From NCBI GenBank assembly GCA_021324295.1, contig JAJPJJ010000044.1, positions 1 to 64,000 of the forward strand: a stretch of DNA of 64,000 nucleotides. The letters are read 5' to 3'. This DNA comes from Bacillota bacterium (GTDB lineage Bacteria > Sysuimicrobiota > Sysuimicrobiia > Sysuimicrobiales > Segetimicrobiaceae). Positions within the stretch are counted from its first letter, which is position 1. Each line of letters opens with the position of its first letter. Below, piece by piece: positions 46,132-54,347 of the stretch. Made by a program: the position numbers and the translations under genes. The notes below the pieces were generated by a model. That model did not search any database and was not told the DNA's origin. It saw only the letters and a list, made by a program, of their open reading frames with translations.

Positions 46132-46944
46132 GTGGACGACCCCCTGCTGATCCTCGACGGCCTGCACAAATCCTTCGGCGGGGTCGCGGCGGTGAGGGGC
46201 GTGAGCACCACGCTCGCCCGCGGCGAGATCCGCGGGCTGATCGGGCCCAACGGCTCGGGCAAGACGACGCTCCTCAACCTCGTCGGCGGCCAGACGCGCC
46301 CCGACCGCGGCTGGGTCGTGCTCGCGGGGCGCTCCCTCGAGGGCCAGCCTCCGGACGCGATCGCCGCCCGCGGGGTCGCGCGCACGTTCCAGCTGCCTCG
46401 CGTGTTCCGCCACATGACCGTGCTGGAAAACCTTCTCGTCGTCGTGTGCGCCGATCATCGGAGGGCGGGGTGGGTGGAAGCGAGACGGGACGCCGAGGCC
46501 CTCCTGCGGCTCGTCCACCTCGACGGGCTCGCCCACGCGGAGGCGCGGACGCTCTCGGGAGGACAGGCGATGCTCCTCCAGCTCGCGCGCTGCCTCGCCC
46601 AGCGACCGCTCGTCCTGTGCCTGCTGGACGAGCCGTTCGCCGGGGTCCACCCGGGGATCAAGGAGCGAATGGTCCAGGCGATCCACGAGACGAACCGCGC
46701 GCACGGGGTGACGTTCCTCGTCGTCAGCCACGAGATGCCGACGCTGCGCCGGCTCGCCGGGCGGGTCTCCGTGATGCACAACGGCGCGTGGATCGCCGAC
46801 GGCCCGCTCGACGCGGTCGCGCGGGACCCGCGCGTGATCGAGGCCTACCTCGGGCGCCCCGGGCCGGGGCACGGTCCGGAGGAAGGCCGCGCGCCGGGTC
46901 GTGCGGCGGACGGGCATTCCGGGCAGCCGCGGGATCCGGCGTGA
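46132..46944 (+). CDS. livG: Branched-chain amino acid-type ABC transporter ATP-binding protein LivG
   Basis: LIGPNGSGKTTLLNLVGGQTRPDRGWVVLAGRSLEG, VARTFQLPRVFRHMTVLENLL, LSGGQAMLLQLARCLAQRPLVLCLLDEPFAGVHP. Confidence 0.92.
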   Translation: MDDPLLILDGLHKSFGGVAAVRGVSTTLARGEIRGLIGPNGSGKTTLLNLVGGQTRPDRGWVVLAGRSLEGQPPDAIAARGVARTFQLPRVFRHMTVLENLLVVVCADHRRAGWVEARRDAEALLRLVHLDGLAHAEARTLSGGQAMLLQLARCLAQRPLVLCLLDEPFAGVHPGIKERMVQAIHETNRAHGVTFLVVSHEMPTLRRLAGRVSVMHNGAWIADGPLDAVARDPRVIEAYLGRPGPGHGPEEGRAPGRAADGHSGQPRDPA

Positions 46945-46958
46945 GACAGGATCAGGGG

Positions 46959-47720
46959 ATGGAGACGCTCGTCGTCGATCGCGTTGTCGCGGGGTACCAT
47001 GAGGGGATCGACATCCTGAACGGCCTCAGCCTCACCGCCCGTCCCCGATCCATCACCGCGGTCATCGGGCCCAACGGCGCCGGGAAGTCCACGCTGCTGC
47101 GGGTCGTGTTCGGCCTGCTCGCGCCGCGCGCCGGGCGCGTGGCGTTCGGGGAGCGCGCGATCCAGGGCCTCCGCCCGGACGAGCGCAAGCGGCTCGGCAT
47201 CGCCTACGTGCCGCAGGGACCGAGCACCTTCCCCCACATGACCGTCGACGAGACCCTGTTGGTGGGAGGGTGGACGATCCGCCACGACCGCGCGGGCCTG
47301 CGGCGGCGTCTGGCCCACGTCTACGAGCTGTTCCCCGCGCTGGCCGGGCTCCGACGGGTGCGGACCACCGTGCTGAGCGGCGGGCAGCTCCGCATGCTCT
47401 CGCTCGCCAAGGAGCTCGTCGTGATGCCGTCGCTGCTGCTGGTGGACGAGCCGACGGCCGGGCTTGCGCCGCGCGTGGCCGGGGAGGTCTACGAACTGCT
47501 CGTGCGGAGCCGGGAGCTCGGCATCGGGGTACTGCTCGTCGATCAGAACATCACGGAAGCGGTCGGGATCGCCGACTACGTCTATCTGATCGGCACGGGA
47601 CGCGTGCAGCGGGAAGGGCCACGCGGGGCTTTCGCGGCGGATCTGGGGGAGATCGTGCGCGAGTCGCTCGTGGGGGTCGATCCCACCGGACACGCACGAG
47701 AGAGAGGAGGGTGGAGATGA
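46959..47720 (+). CDS. livF: Branched-chain amino acid-type ABC transporter ATP-binding protein LivF
   Basis: VIGPNGAGKSTLLRVVFGLLAPRAGRVAFGERAIQG, IAYVPQGPSTFPHMTVDETL, LSGGQLRMLSLAKELVVMPSLLLVDEPTAGLAP. Alternative GTG start at 46941. Confidence 0.92.
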   Translation: METLVVDRVVAGYHEGIDILNGLSLTARPRSITAVIGPNGAGKSTLLRVVFGLLAPRAGRVAFGERAIQGLRPDERKRLGIAYVPQGPSTFPHMTVDETLLVGGWTIRHDRAGLRRRLAHVYELFPALAGLRRVRTTVLSGGQLRMLSLAKELVVMPSLLLVDEPTAGLAPRVAGEVYELLVRSRELGIGVLLVDQNITEAVGIADYVYLIGTGRVQREGPRGAFAADLGEIVRESLVGVDPTGHARERGGWR

Positions 47721-48970
47721 AGGCGGCGATGGGAAGAGGAGGCGTGGCAGCCTTGACCGTGGCGATGGCTCTCGCCCTGGGAGTCGCGACGAGCGTCGGC
47801 TGGGCGGCACCTGCGCCGGTCACGCTCGGGGTGCTCACGCCGCTGTCGCCGCCCGGCGACACCTCGGCCGGACAGCTCATCGTGCGCGGCGCCGAGCTCG
47901 GCGTGCAGTACATCAACACCGCGATGGGCGGCCTCTTCGGGGGCAAGAACGGGTGCACGCTGCCGGCGACTCCCGTCCGGCTGGCCGTGGAAGACAGCAG
48001 CGGCGTGCCGGAGCGGGCCGTCGCGGGGTTCCGGCGGCTCGTGACCGAGGATCACGCCGTGGGGGTGTTCGGGGCGTTCCACAGCTCGGCGATGCTGGCG
48101 GCCGCTCCCCTCGCGGACGAGTTCATGGTCCCGTACATCTCGACCCAGGCGTCCGCCGCCGACATCACGCGGAAGCACTTCGCCGCGGTCTTTCGGACCC
48201 ACCCCATCGACCCCGACCGCGCGGCGACGTGGCTCGGGTTCATCCAGGCCCAGGGGTGGCACCGCGTGGCGATGCTGGCGGAGAACACCGACTACGGCAT
48301 CGGCCTGGTCGAGGCGACGAAGGCTCTCATCGCCCAGAAGAAGATGAACGTGGCCCTGGACGCCGTGATCTTCGACCGGACGTCCTCCGACCTCACGCCG
48401 CAGCTCCTCAAGTTCAAGGCCGCGCGGCCCGACCTCCTCATCAACGTCGGCGTCGGCACCCCCGCGTACTTGATCATCAAGCAGGCGCACGACATCGGGC
48501 TGTTTCCGCAGACGCCGATGCTCGGGTCCTACGACTTCCCCGTGCGCGCCGAGTACTGGAAGAACCTCGGCCCCACAGGCGTGTACCTCACCTTCATCTC
48601 CTACTACCATCCCCGCATGGCGCTGTCGCCGCTCGGCAAGTGGGCGGCCGTCGAGTACGCGAAGCGGTACCACGACACCGCGATCTACAGCAACCTCAAC
48701 GCCTTCGGAGACGCCGTGATCCTGGCCGAGGCGATGTCGCAAGCGTGCAGCAGGGATCCCCGGAAGGTCATCGCCGCGCTGGAGCGCGGCCGGTTCGACA
48801 CGTGGATCGGCGGCGGCGCCACGTTCCCGCGGGCCGACGGCGTGCTGTGGCACCAGTGGTCGCCGCCCCTCGTCATCCTGCAGTACACGCAGGCCGAGCA
48901 GACGTATGACCAGGCGCCCATCCTCTACCCGCCGTCGATGAAGACGGGGACGTACCAGGCGCCGCGCTGA
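47717..48970 (+). CDS. Branched-chain amino acid-type ABC transporter substrate-binding protein LivJ-like
   Basis: Signal peptide; VTLGVLTPLSPPGDTSAGQLIVRGAELGVQYINTAMGG; ATGA overlap with livF. Confidence 0.92.
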   Translation: MKAAMGRGGVAALTVAMALALGVATSVGWAAPAPVTLGVLTPLSPPGDTSAGQLIVRGAELGVQYINTAMGGLFGGKNGCTLPATPVRLAVEDSSGVPERAVAGFRRLVTEDHAVGVFGAFHSSAMLAAAPLADEFMVPYISTQASAADITRKHFAAVFRTHPIDPDRAATWLGFIQAQGWHRVAMLAENTDYGIGLVEATKALIAQKKMNVALDAVIFDRTSSDLTPQLLKFKAARPDLLINVGVGTPAYLIIKQAHDIGLFPQTPMLGSYDFPVRAEYWKNLGPTGVYLTFISYYHPRMALSPLGKWAAVEYAKRYHDTAIYSNLNAFGDAVILAEAMSQACSRDPRKVIAALERGRFDTWIGGGATFPRADGVLWHQWSPPLVILQYTQAEQTYDQAPILYPPSMKTGTYQAPR

Positions 48971-49008
48971 TGCGAGAGGGCGGCAGGTCCGTGGCAGGAG
49001 CGGAGGGT

Positions 49009-49080
49009 GTGGGGTCCGTCTCTCGCGCTCGATCGAGGAACGGATTCGACCGGAGGGCCGAGGGCCCGACGGGTCGAGCC
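49009..49080 (+). repeat. Repeat family B, copy 3
   Basis: GTGGGGTCCGTCTCTCGCGCTCGATCGAGGAACGGATTCGACCGGAGGGCCGAGGGCCCGACGGGTCGAGCC, upstream of livH. Confidence 0.6.
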
Positions 49081-49195
49081 CGTCCACATCAGGCCTTCGA
49101 TCGAGGCCGAGGCCAAGGGGCGCTCGGGCCAGCCCCGACACCCCCGCTCACCTGCCACCGCCGGCCCCGGTGACCGCGCACGGCGGGAGCGGGGG

Positions 49196-50086
49196 ATGGA
49201 CCCGACCCTCCTGACGCAGTACGTCCTGGCCGGGCTGGTCATCGGCGGGATCTACTGCCTCATGGCGGTGGGGATCACGTTCATCTACAGCGTCATGAAG
49301 ATGATCAACTGGGCGATGGGCGAGTTCTACATGATCGGAGGCTATGTGCAGTACGTGCTCATCACCGCCTGGCTCGGCCCCCAGCGCTGGGCGCTCGCGC
49401 TGCCCCTGGCGGTGCTCACGGTCGCGGCGCTGGGGATGCTGGTGCAGCGGCTGTTGCTCCAGCCGATGTTCGCGGGACAGCTCGAGCGGCTCGACGAGTA
49501 CGCGACGATCGTGACGATCAGCCTCACGGTGCTGTTCCGGAACCTGGCCGTCGTGCTCTTTGGGCCGTACCAGTTCTCGCCGCGGGACTATGCGCCGCCC
49601 GTCCAGCTCGGGCCGCTGCCGATCAACGGGAGCCGGGTCGTGGCGTTCCTCGGCGCCGCCGTGCTCCTCGGCCTCTTCGCCCTCGTCGTGCGCCGGACGT
49701 GGCTCGGCCTGGCCCTCCGCAGCGTCGCCCAGAACCGCCTCGGGGCGCTCGCGGCGGGGATCAACCTGTCACGCATCGACATGCTCGCGTTCGGGATCGG
49801 CGTGGGGCTCGCGGGGGCAGCCGGCGCGCTCCTGGCGCCGGTCTTTCTCGTCTACCCCGAGAGCGGCGCGCTGAGCACGGTCAAAGGGTTCGAGATCATC
49901 GTGATCGGCGGGCTGGGTTCGCTGCCCGGCAGCATCGTCGGCGGCTTCCTGCTCGGTCTGGTCGAGAGCCTGGGATCGGTGCTCATCTCGCCGTCGTTCC
50001 GAGACGTCTACGGGTTCGGGCTCCTGCTCCTTCTCCTCGCGTTGAGGCCCACGGGATTGTGGGGCGAGCAGGCCCGGGAGGCGTGA
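49196..50086 (+). CDS. livH: Branched-chain amino acid-type ABC transporter permease LivH
   Basis: VLAGLVIGGIYCLMAVGITFIYSVMKMINWAMGEFYMIGGYVQ; EIIVIGGLGSLPGSIVGGFLLGLVESLG. Confidence 0.93.
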   Translation: MDPTLLTQYVLAGLVIGGIYCLMAVGITFIYSVMKMINWAMGEFYMIGGYVQYVLITAWLGPQRWALALPLAVLTVAALGMLVQRLLLQPMFAGQLERLDEYATIVTISLTVLFRNLAVVLFGPYQFSPRDYAPPVQLGPLPINGSRVVAFLGAAVLLGLFALVVRRTWLGLALRSVAQNRLGALAAGINLSRIDMLAFGIGVGLAGAAGALLAPVFLVYPESGALSTVKGFEIIVIGGLGSLPGSIVGGFLLGLVESLGSVLISPSFRDVYGFGLLLLLLALRPTGLWGEQAREA

Positions 50087-51057
50087 TCCCCCTCGGGTGG
50101 GCGCGCGCGCTTGGCCCCGGGATGCCCGGCGCGTCGACCGTGCGCGCGGCGGGCGCCGCCGCCGGCCTCGCGGCCGCGGCGCTGCTGCCGTTCGCCCTGG
50201 GCAGTTACCCGGTGCATGTCCTCACAGTCGCGCTGTACTACGTGATCCTGGCATCGAGCTGGAATCTCCTCGCCGGGTACACGGGGCTGTTCTCCCTAGC
50301 CCACCACGCCCTCGCCGGCCTGGGAGGCTACACGTCGGCGCTTCTGGTGCTCCGCGCAGGGATCCCGGTGCCGCTCGGAATCGCGTGCGGCGGCATCCTG
50401 ACCTACGCCACCGGGTACGCGATGGGGGCCCTGACGCTCCGGATGCGCACCCTCTACCTGGCGCTCGCCACCTGGGCGTTCGCGGAGTCCACCCGCGTCG
50501 TGATCTCGATGGAGTACGGCCTCACGCGCGGCGACCTGGGGCTCGCCGTTCCGAAGCTGCTTGCCGCCACGTCCCCGCGCCCGTACTACGAGGTGTTCCT
50601 GGCGGCCGCGGCCGCCACCGTCGCCGGCCTCGCGATCCTGCTTCGCTCTCGGATCGGGTACCGGCTGCGGGCGATCCGGGACGACGAGGGGGTGGCGCGC
50701 GCCGTCGGGGTGAACACGGTGCGCTGGAAGCGCTTTGTCTTTGCGCTGAGCAGCGGAATCGCGGGCGCTGCCGGCGCGATCTACGGCCACTACATCGGCC
50801 TGCTGAGCCCGGTCGGGATGAAGTTCGACGAGATGGCGCTGGTCATCATCATGGTCGTCCTGGGAGGCCAGCGGACGCTGGCCGGTCCCGTCCTCGGCGC
50901 CGCTGTCGTGGAGGTGGCGTCGGAGGCCCTCCGCGCGTACGGGCAGATCCGCATGGTCGTGTTCGCGCTCACGGTGCTCGCCGTGATGAGGATCTATCCA
51001 TCCGGGCTCATGGGAATCGCCCGGGCGATGGCCCGGCGATGGCTGGCGGCGGCGTGA
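50083..51057 (+). CDS. livM: Branched-chain amino acid-type ABC transporter permease LivM
   Basis: VILASSWNLLAGYTGLFSLAHHALAGLGGYTSALLV; IIMVVLGGQRTLAGPVLGAAVVE; GTGA overlap with livH. Confidence 0.93.
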   Translation: MIPLGWARALGPGMPGASTVRAAGAAAGLAAAALLPFALGSYPVHVLTVALYYVILASSWNLLAGYTGLFSLAHHALAGLGGYTSALLVLRAGIPVPLGIACGGILTYATGYAMGALTLRMRTLYLALATWAFAESTRVVISMEYGLTRGDLGLAVPKLLAATSPRPYYEVFLAAAAATVAGLAILLRSRIGYRLRAIRDDEGVARAVGVNTVRWKRFVFALSSGIAGAAGAIYGHYIGLLSPVGMKFDEMALVIIMVVLGGQRTLAGPVLGAAVVEVASEALRAYGQIRMVVFALTVLAVMRIYPSGLMGIARAMARRWLAAA

Positions 51058-51188
51058 CGGCACGCGCACGAAGGATTTCCGGAAGGTCACTCGAAGATCG
51101 ACGGTGCCTTGATGGTCCGTGATCCCTGGGTCCTGTCCCACTACTTCGAACGTGTGTTTGCTCTCACGTTGGCCTCGCGAGGACCGGG

Positions 51189-52037
51189 ATGGAGCAAGCG
51201 AGCCGTACGAGCTCCCAACATAGGAGCGGCCCGGGCTGCGCGGCGGGAGGCCCGAGGCGAGGCGCTGGTCACGGCGGGCGCGGACGCCTCCGGGCAACGA
51301 CGTCGGCCGCCCTCGCGCTCGCGCTGGCCGCCGCGACCCTGGGCTTCACGGCAGCGCGCGAGTCCGCGGACGACGCGGCACGGCCACCAGGGCCTCCCGG
51401 GGGATACGCGGCGGAGGCGCGCGGGACGCTCGTGCTGCCGGTGGCGATCGCAGGGCCCACCGAGAGCACGGCCGCGCTCCTCCTCGTGAGGATCACGACG
51501 GATCCCGCAGTGCCGGCGGACACCCTGCAGGCCCTGCGCGGCTACGTGAGGCAGCTGCTCGCCTCGCTCGTCCAGTCGGCGCCGGACGGCGCAGCCTCAT
51601 ACCCGGAGAAGATCGCGATGGTGCGACGCGCCATCGAGGAAGCGGTCCCGCTATCGATCGCACCGTTGCTTCCCAGGGACGTCCGGACGACCGTGGGCAC
51701 GAGCATCGCTCTCGCGGAAGGCTGGCGCGCCCCGGCCGCTCGCCCGGCGGAGACCCGGGGCGATGCCGCGTCCTCCACCCGAGGGCCCACCCCGGTGCGA
51801 CCCCCGGCTGCCACAGAGGAGTTCCACGTGCAGGCCGGCGCGTTCAATCACCTGGAGTATGCGCGGGACCTGCTCCACCAGCTTCGCGCCCACGGCTACC
51901 GAGCCAGCCTCGTCGAGGCGGCGGACGGCCCGCCGCACCGGGTCTGGGTCGGCCCGGTTCCCGACCGGTCGTCCGCCCTGCACCTCGCCGCCCGCCTCCG
52001 CGCGGACGGCTTCGAGGCGATCCCCCTGCCACCGTAG
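51189..52037 (+). CDS. SPOR-domain exported/membrane protein
   Basis: Hydrophobic segment TSAALALALAAATLGF; C-terminal FHVQAGAFNHLEYARDLLHQLRAHGYRASLVEAADGPPHRVWVGPVPDRSSALHLAARLRADGFEAIPL. Confidence 0.85.
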   Translation: MEQASRTSSQHRSGPGCAAGGPRRGAGHGGRGRLRATTSAALALALAAATLGFTAARESADDAARPPGPPGGYAAEARGTLVLPVAIAGPTESTAALLLVRITTDPAVPADTLQALRGYVRQLLASLVQSAPDGAASYPEKIAMVRRAIEEAVPLSIAPLLPRDVRTTVGTSIALAEGWRAPAARPAETRGDAASSTRGPTPVRPPAATEEFHVQAGAFNHLEYARDLLHQLRAHGYRASLVEAADGPPHRVWVGPVPDRSSALHLAARLRADGFEAIPLPP

Positions 52038-52089
52038 CGGGCGCCGCCGCCGCACCCGCGGCGTCGGCCGGGCAGGATCGTGCGCGGCG

Positions 52090-53388
52090 CTACTGCGCGG
52101 GCCGGCGTGATCCCGGCATGCTGAAGACGAGCAGGGCGTCGGCGACCGGTCTCTCCCGGCCATCCGACGGGGAGTTCACCACGGTCGCGCCGCGGCCCGG
52201 CAGGCGGACGACCATCGTGACAGAGCCGCCGCTATCGAACGCCATCGCCTGGTACGCCCCGAGCCAGAGCATGTACGCCGCAAGCTGCGGCTGCGTGAGC
52301 CCGATGCTCAGGCGGGGTTGCCGGCCGTCGACGGCGACGAGCAGCATCGTCGCGCCGTCTCGCGAGATGCCGACCGCGGCGACCGGGTGGCGATAGTTCC
52401 GCTCGTTCGGGACCGGCGAGGAGGGGTCGTTCACGATCCGCCCGTCCCGCACGAGCAGCGGCCCGCCCCCGATGGCGATGTGGAGGGCGTGCCAGTCGGG
52501 CACCGTCGCGAGGTTCACCTGGACGGGCATGCCGGCGGTGACGTTCCGCCGCATCCAGTCCGCCGCGCTGCCCCGCCCGACCAGCAGCAGCGTGCCCCTG
52601 GGAAACGGCGCGTAGTACGCCTGCTGCACCCAGACCTGCTTGACCGTGTAGGGTGCGCCCTGGTCGCGCGAGGGCAGCGGCGCCGCCTGGGTGGACGCGA
52701 CCACGATGGCGCCCCGGCCTGCCTTCGACGGGCTGCCGGACGACTCATCGGCCGGCGTCAGCTCGACGACGGTCTGCCGTATCCCGCGGTCCGGCGCCGG
52801 CGCGCCGTAGCCGCGCGCGTTGGAGATCACGGTGATACCGTCGGGGACCAGCCCGGTGTTGTAGGCGGCGATCCAGTAGGACTGCCGCGTCGTCGGGAAG
52901 ACGACCGAGGCCGTCCACCGGTAGCGCACGATCCGGGCGCTGCCGTCCTTGCCGATCGCGAGCGCCACCCATCCGGACGGGCTGCGCAGCAGCTCGCCGT
53001 CGCGGACGACGATGTTGAGCGGCATCCCGGAGTCGCCGATGTCGAAGTAATCACCGTTGATCCCGGCGATCGCTCCTGTCCGCCGCACCATCGAGGAGAC
53101 CGTCTCGTCGCCGCTGATGAGCTGGTCGTGCGCGAGCGCGAGGCCCAGGCGCACCGAGGGATTCCCGAGATCGAGGCGCAGGTGGTGGATGCTGAGCGGC
53201 CCGGCGGATGTGCCGACCCGGTAGCCACTGTAGAGGACCCCGGGCGCCACAGCCGCGGAGGCGCCCCGCGACGAGCGAACCGCCGGCCAGAAGCGCGGGC
53301 CGCCCGCAGCCCCGGGCCCGGCCAGCAGCAGCGGGAGCAGAAGCCCGATCGACGCGCGGCTAATGCGACGTAAGCTGTCTCGATGCAC
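52090..53388 (-). CDS. Phosphodiester glycosidase (NAGPA-domain) family exported protein
   Basis: GAIAGINGDYFDIGDSGMPLNIVVRDGELLRSPSGWVALAIGKDG; ALHIAIGGGPLLVRDGRIVND; HPVAAVGISRDGATMLLVAVDGRQPRLSIGLTQPQLAAYMLWLGAYQAMAFDSGGSVTMVV. Confidence 0.9.
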   Translation of the reverse strand: MHRDSLRRISRASIGLLLPLLLAGPGAAGGPRFWPAVRSSRGASAAVAPGVLYSGYRVGTSAGPLSIHHLRLDLGNPSVRLGLALAHDQLISGDETVSSMVRRTGAIAGINGDYFDIGDSGMPLNIVVRDGELLRSPSGWVALAIGKDGSARIVRYRWTASVVFPTTRQSYWIAAYNTGLVPDGITVISNARGYGAPAPDRGIRQTVVELTPADESSGSPSKAGRGAIVVASTQAAPLPSRDQGAPYTVKQVWVQQAYYAPFPRGTLLLVGRGSAADWMRRNVTAGMPVQVNLATVPDWHALHIAIGGGPLLVRDGRIVNDPSSPVPNERNYRHPVAAVGISRDGATMLLVAVDGRQPRLSIGLTQPQLAAYMLWLGAYQAMAFDSGGSVTMVVRLPGRGATVVNSPSDGRERPVADALLVFSMPGSRRPAQ

Positions 53389-53448
53389 GGTGCGACATCA
53401 CGGCGCTGCGACTCGTGGCGCGTAGCACGGTTAGGGCAGACGGTTCGA

Positions 53449-53488
53449 CGGCGCGCGCGCGGTCCCTGCCGGGACCGCGCGCGCGCCG
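53449..53488. other. Perfect 18-bp-stem hairpin with TGCC loop in a divergent intergenic region
   Basis: CGGCGCGCGCGCGGTCCC-TGCC-GGGACCGCGCGCGCGCCG. Confidence 0.9.
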
Positions 53489-53528
53489 CATAGATTTCCT
53501 CGATACGGCGGGACGATACTATAGACAG

Positions 53529-54347
53529 ATGGACGATTCCCGCACGCCTGCCGGCCGCGACGCGCTGCGGGCGAGCTCGCCGGAGCGACCGACGATCGCC
53601 GACGTGGCCGGGCCCCCCGCCGCGCCGCCCGTCGTCCTCGTCCATTCGCTTGGCATGACGCGCCGCCTGTGGCAGGCCCAGCTTCGAGAGGGGCCGCTCC
53701 CCACCGGGCACCGGGCGATCGCGCCCGACCTGCCCGGCCACGGCTCGCTCGTCGGGGTGCCCTTCCGGATCGAGACGGCGGTCCGGCAGCTGGCCAGCCT
53801 CATCGACCGGGAGGCCGGGGGCCGCGCGCTCGTGGTCGGGCTCTCCCTCGGAGGGTACGTGAGCATGCGGCTCGCCGCCAGCCATCCGGACAAGGTGGCC
53901 GGCCTGGTCCTCGCGAGCTGCAGCGCAGATCCCCGCGGGATATCGACCCTGCCGTACCGGGTCCTGGCGTGGCTGATCCGCGTCGCCGGCGACCGCTGGT
54001 ACGCGGCGCTCAACGCGTGGCTGTTCCGGCGCACCCTGCCGCAGGCCGCCGCCGAGACGCAGATCCGCTCAGGGCTCTACTTCGCCACGATCCCGGACGT
54101 CGTCGACGAACTGGTGGGCAGGGACGTCACGGCCTGGCTCAAGGGCTACCCCGGCCCCGTGCTGCTCCTGAACGGAGGACGGGACCCGTTGTTCCGCAGG
54201 CACGAGCGTGCGCTCCTCGCCGCCTGCCGGTCCGGGCGGTGCGAGATCCTGCCGCGCGCATCCCACCTGTGCAACCTCGACGAGCCGGAGGGTTTCGCCC
54301 TGGCGATCCTCGCCTTTGCGAGGTCGATCGGCTGGGGGCGCGGCTAG
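53529..54347 (+). CDS. Alpha/beta-fold hydrolase
   Basis: VVLVHSLGMTRRLWQ, IAPDLPGHG, LVVGLSLGGYVSMRLAASHPDKVAGLVLAS, LLLNGGRDPLF, ASHLCNLDEPEGF. Confidence 0.9.
   Translation: MDDSRTPAGRDALRASSPERPTIADVAGPPAAPPVVLVHSLGMTRRLWQAQLREGPLPTGHRAIAPDLPGHGSLVGVPFRIETAVRQLASLIDREAGGRALVVGLSLGGYVSMRLAASHPDKVAGLVLASCSADPRGISTLPYRVLAWLIRVAGDRWYAALNAWLFRRTLPQAAAETQIRSGLYFATIPDVVDELVGRDVTAWLKGYPGPVLLLNGGRDPLFRRHERALLAACRSGRCEILPRASHLCNLDEPEGFALAILAFARSIGWGRG

Noticed and set aside
43943-46150. 735 aa plus-strand ORF
   Set aside because: Antisense to Fe-ADH and racemase genes; composition typical of shadow ORFs.
50296-51297. 333 aa minus-strand ORF antisense to livM
   Set aside because: Opposite strand has clear LivM motifs; H/R/D-rich composition.
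51109-51489. 126 aa plus-strand ORF overlapping the SPOR gene start
   Set aside because: No recognisable domain; mostly out-of-frame with the better supported SPOR-domain ORF.
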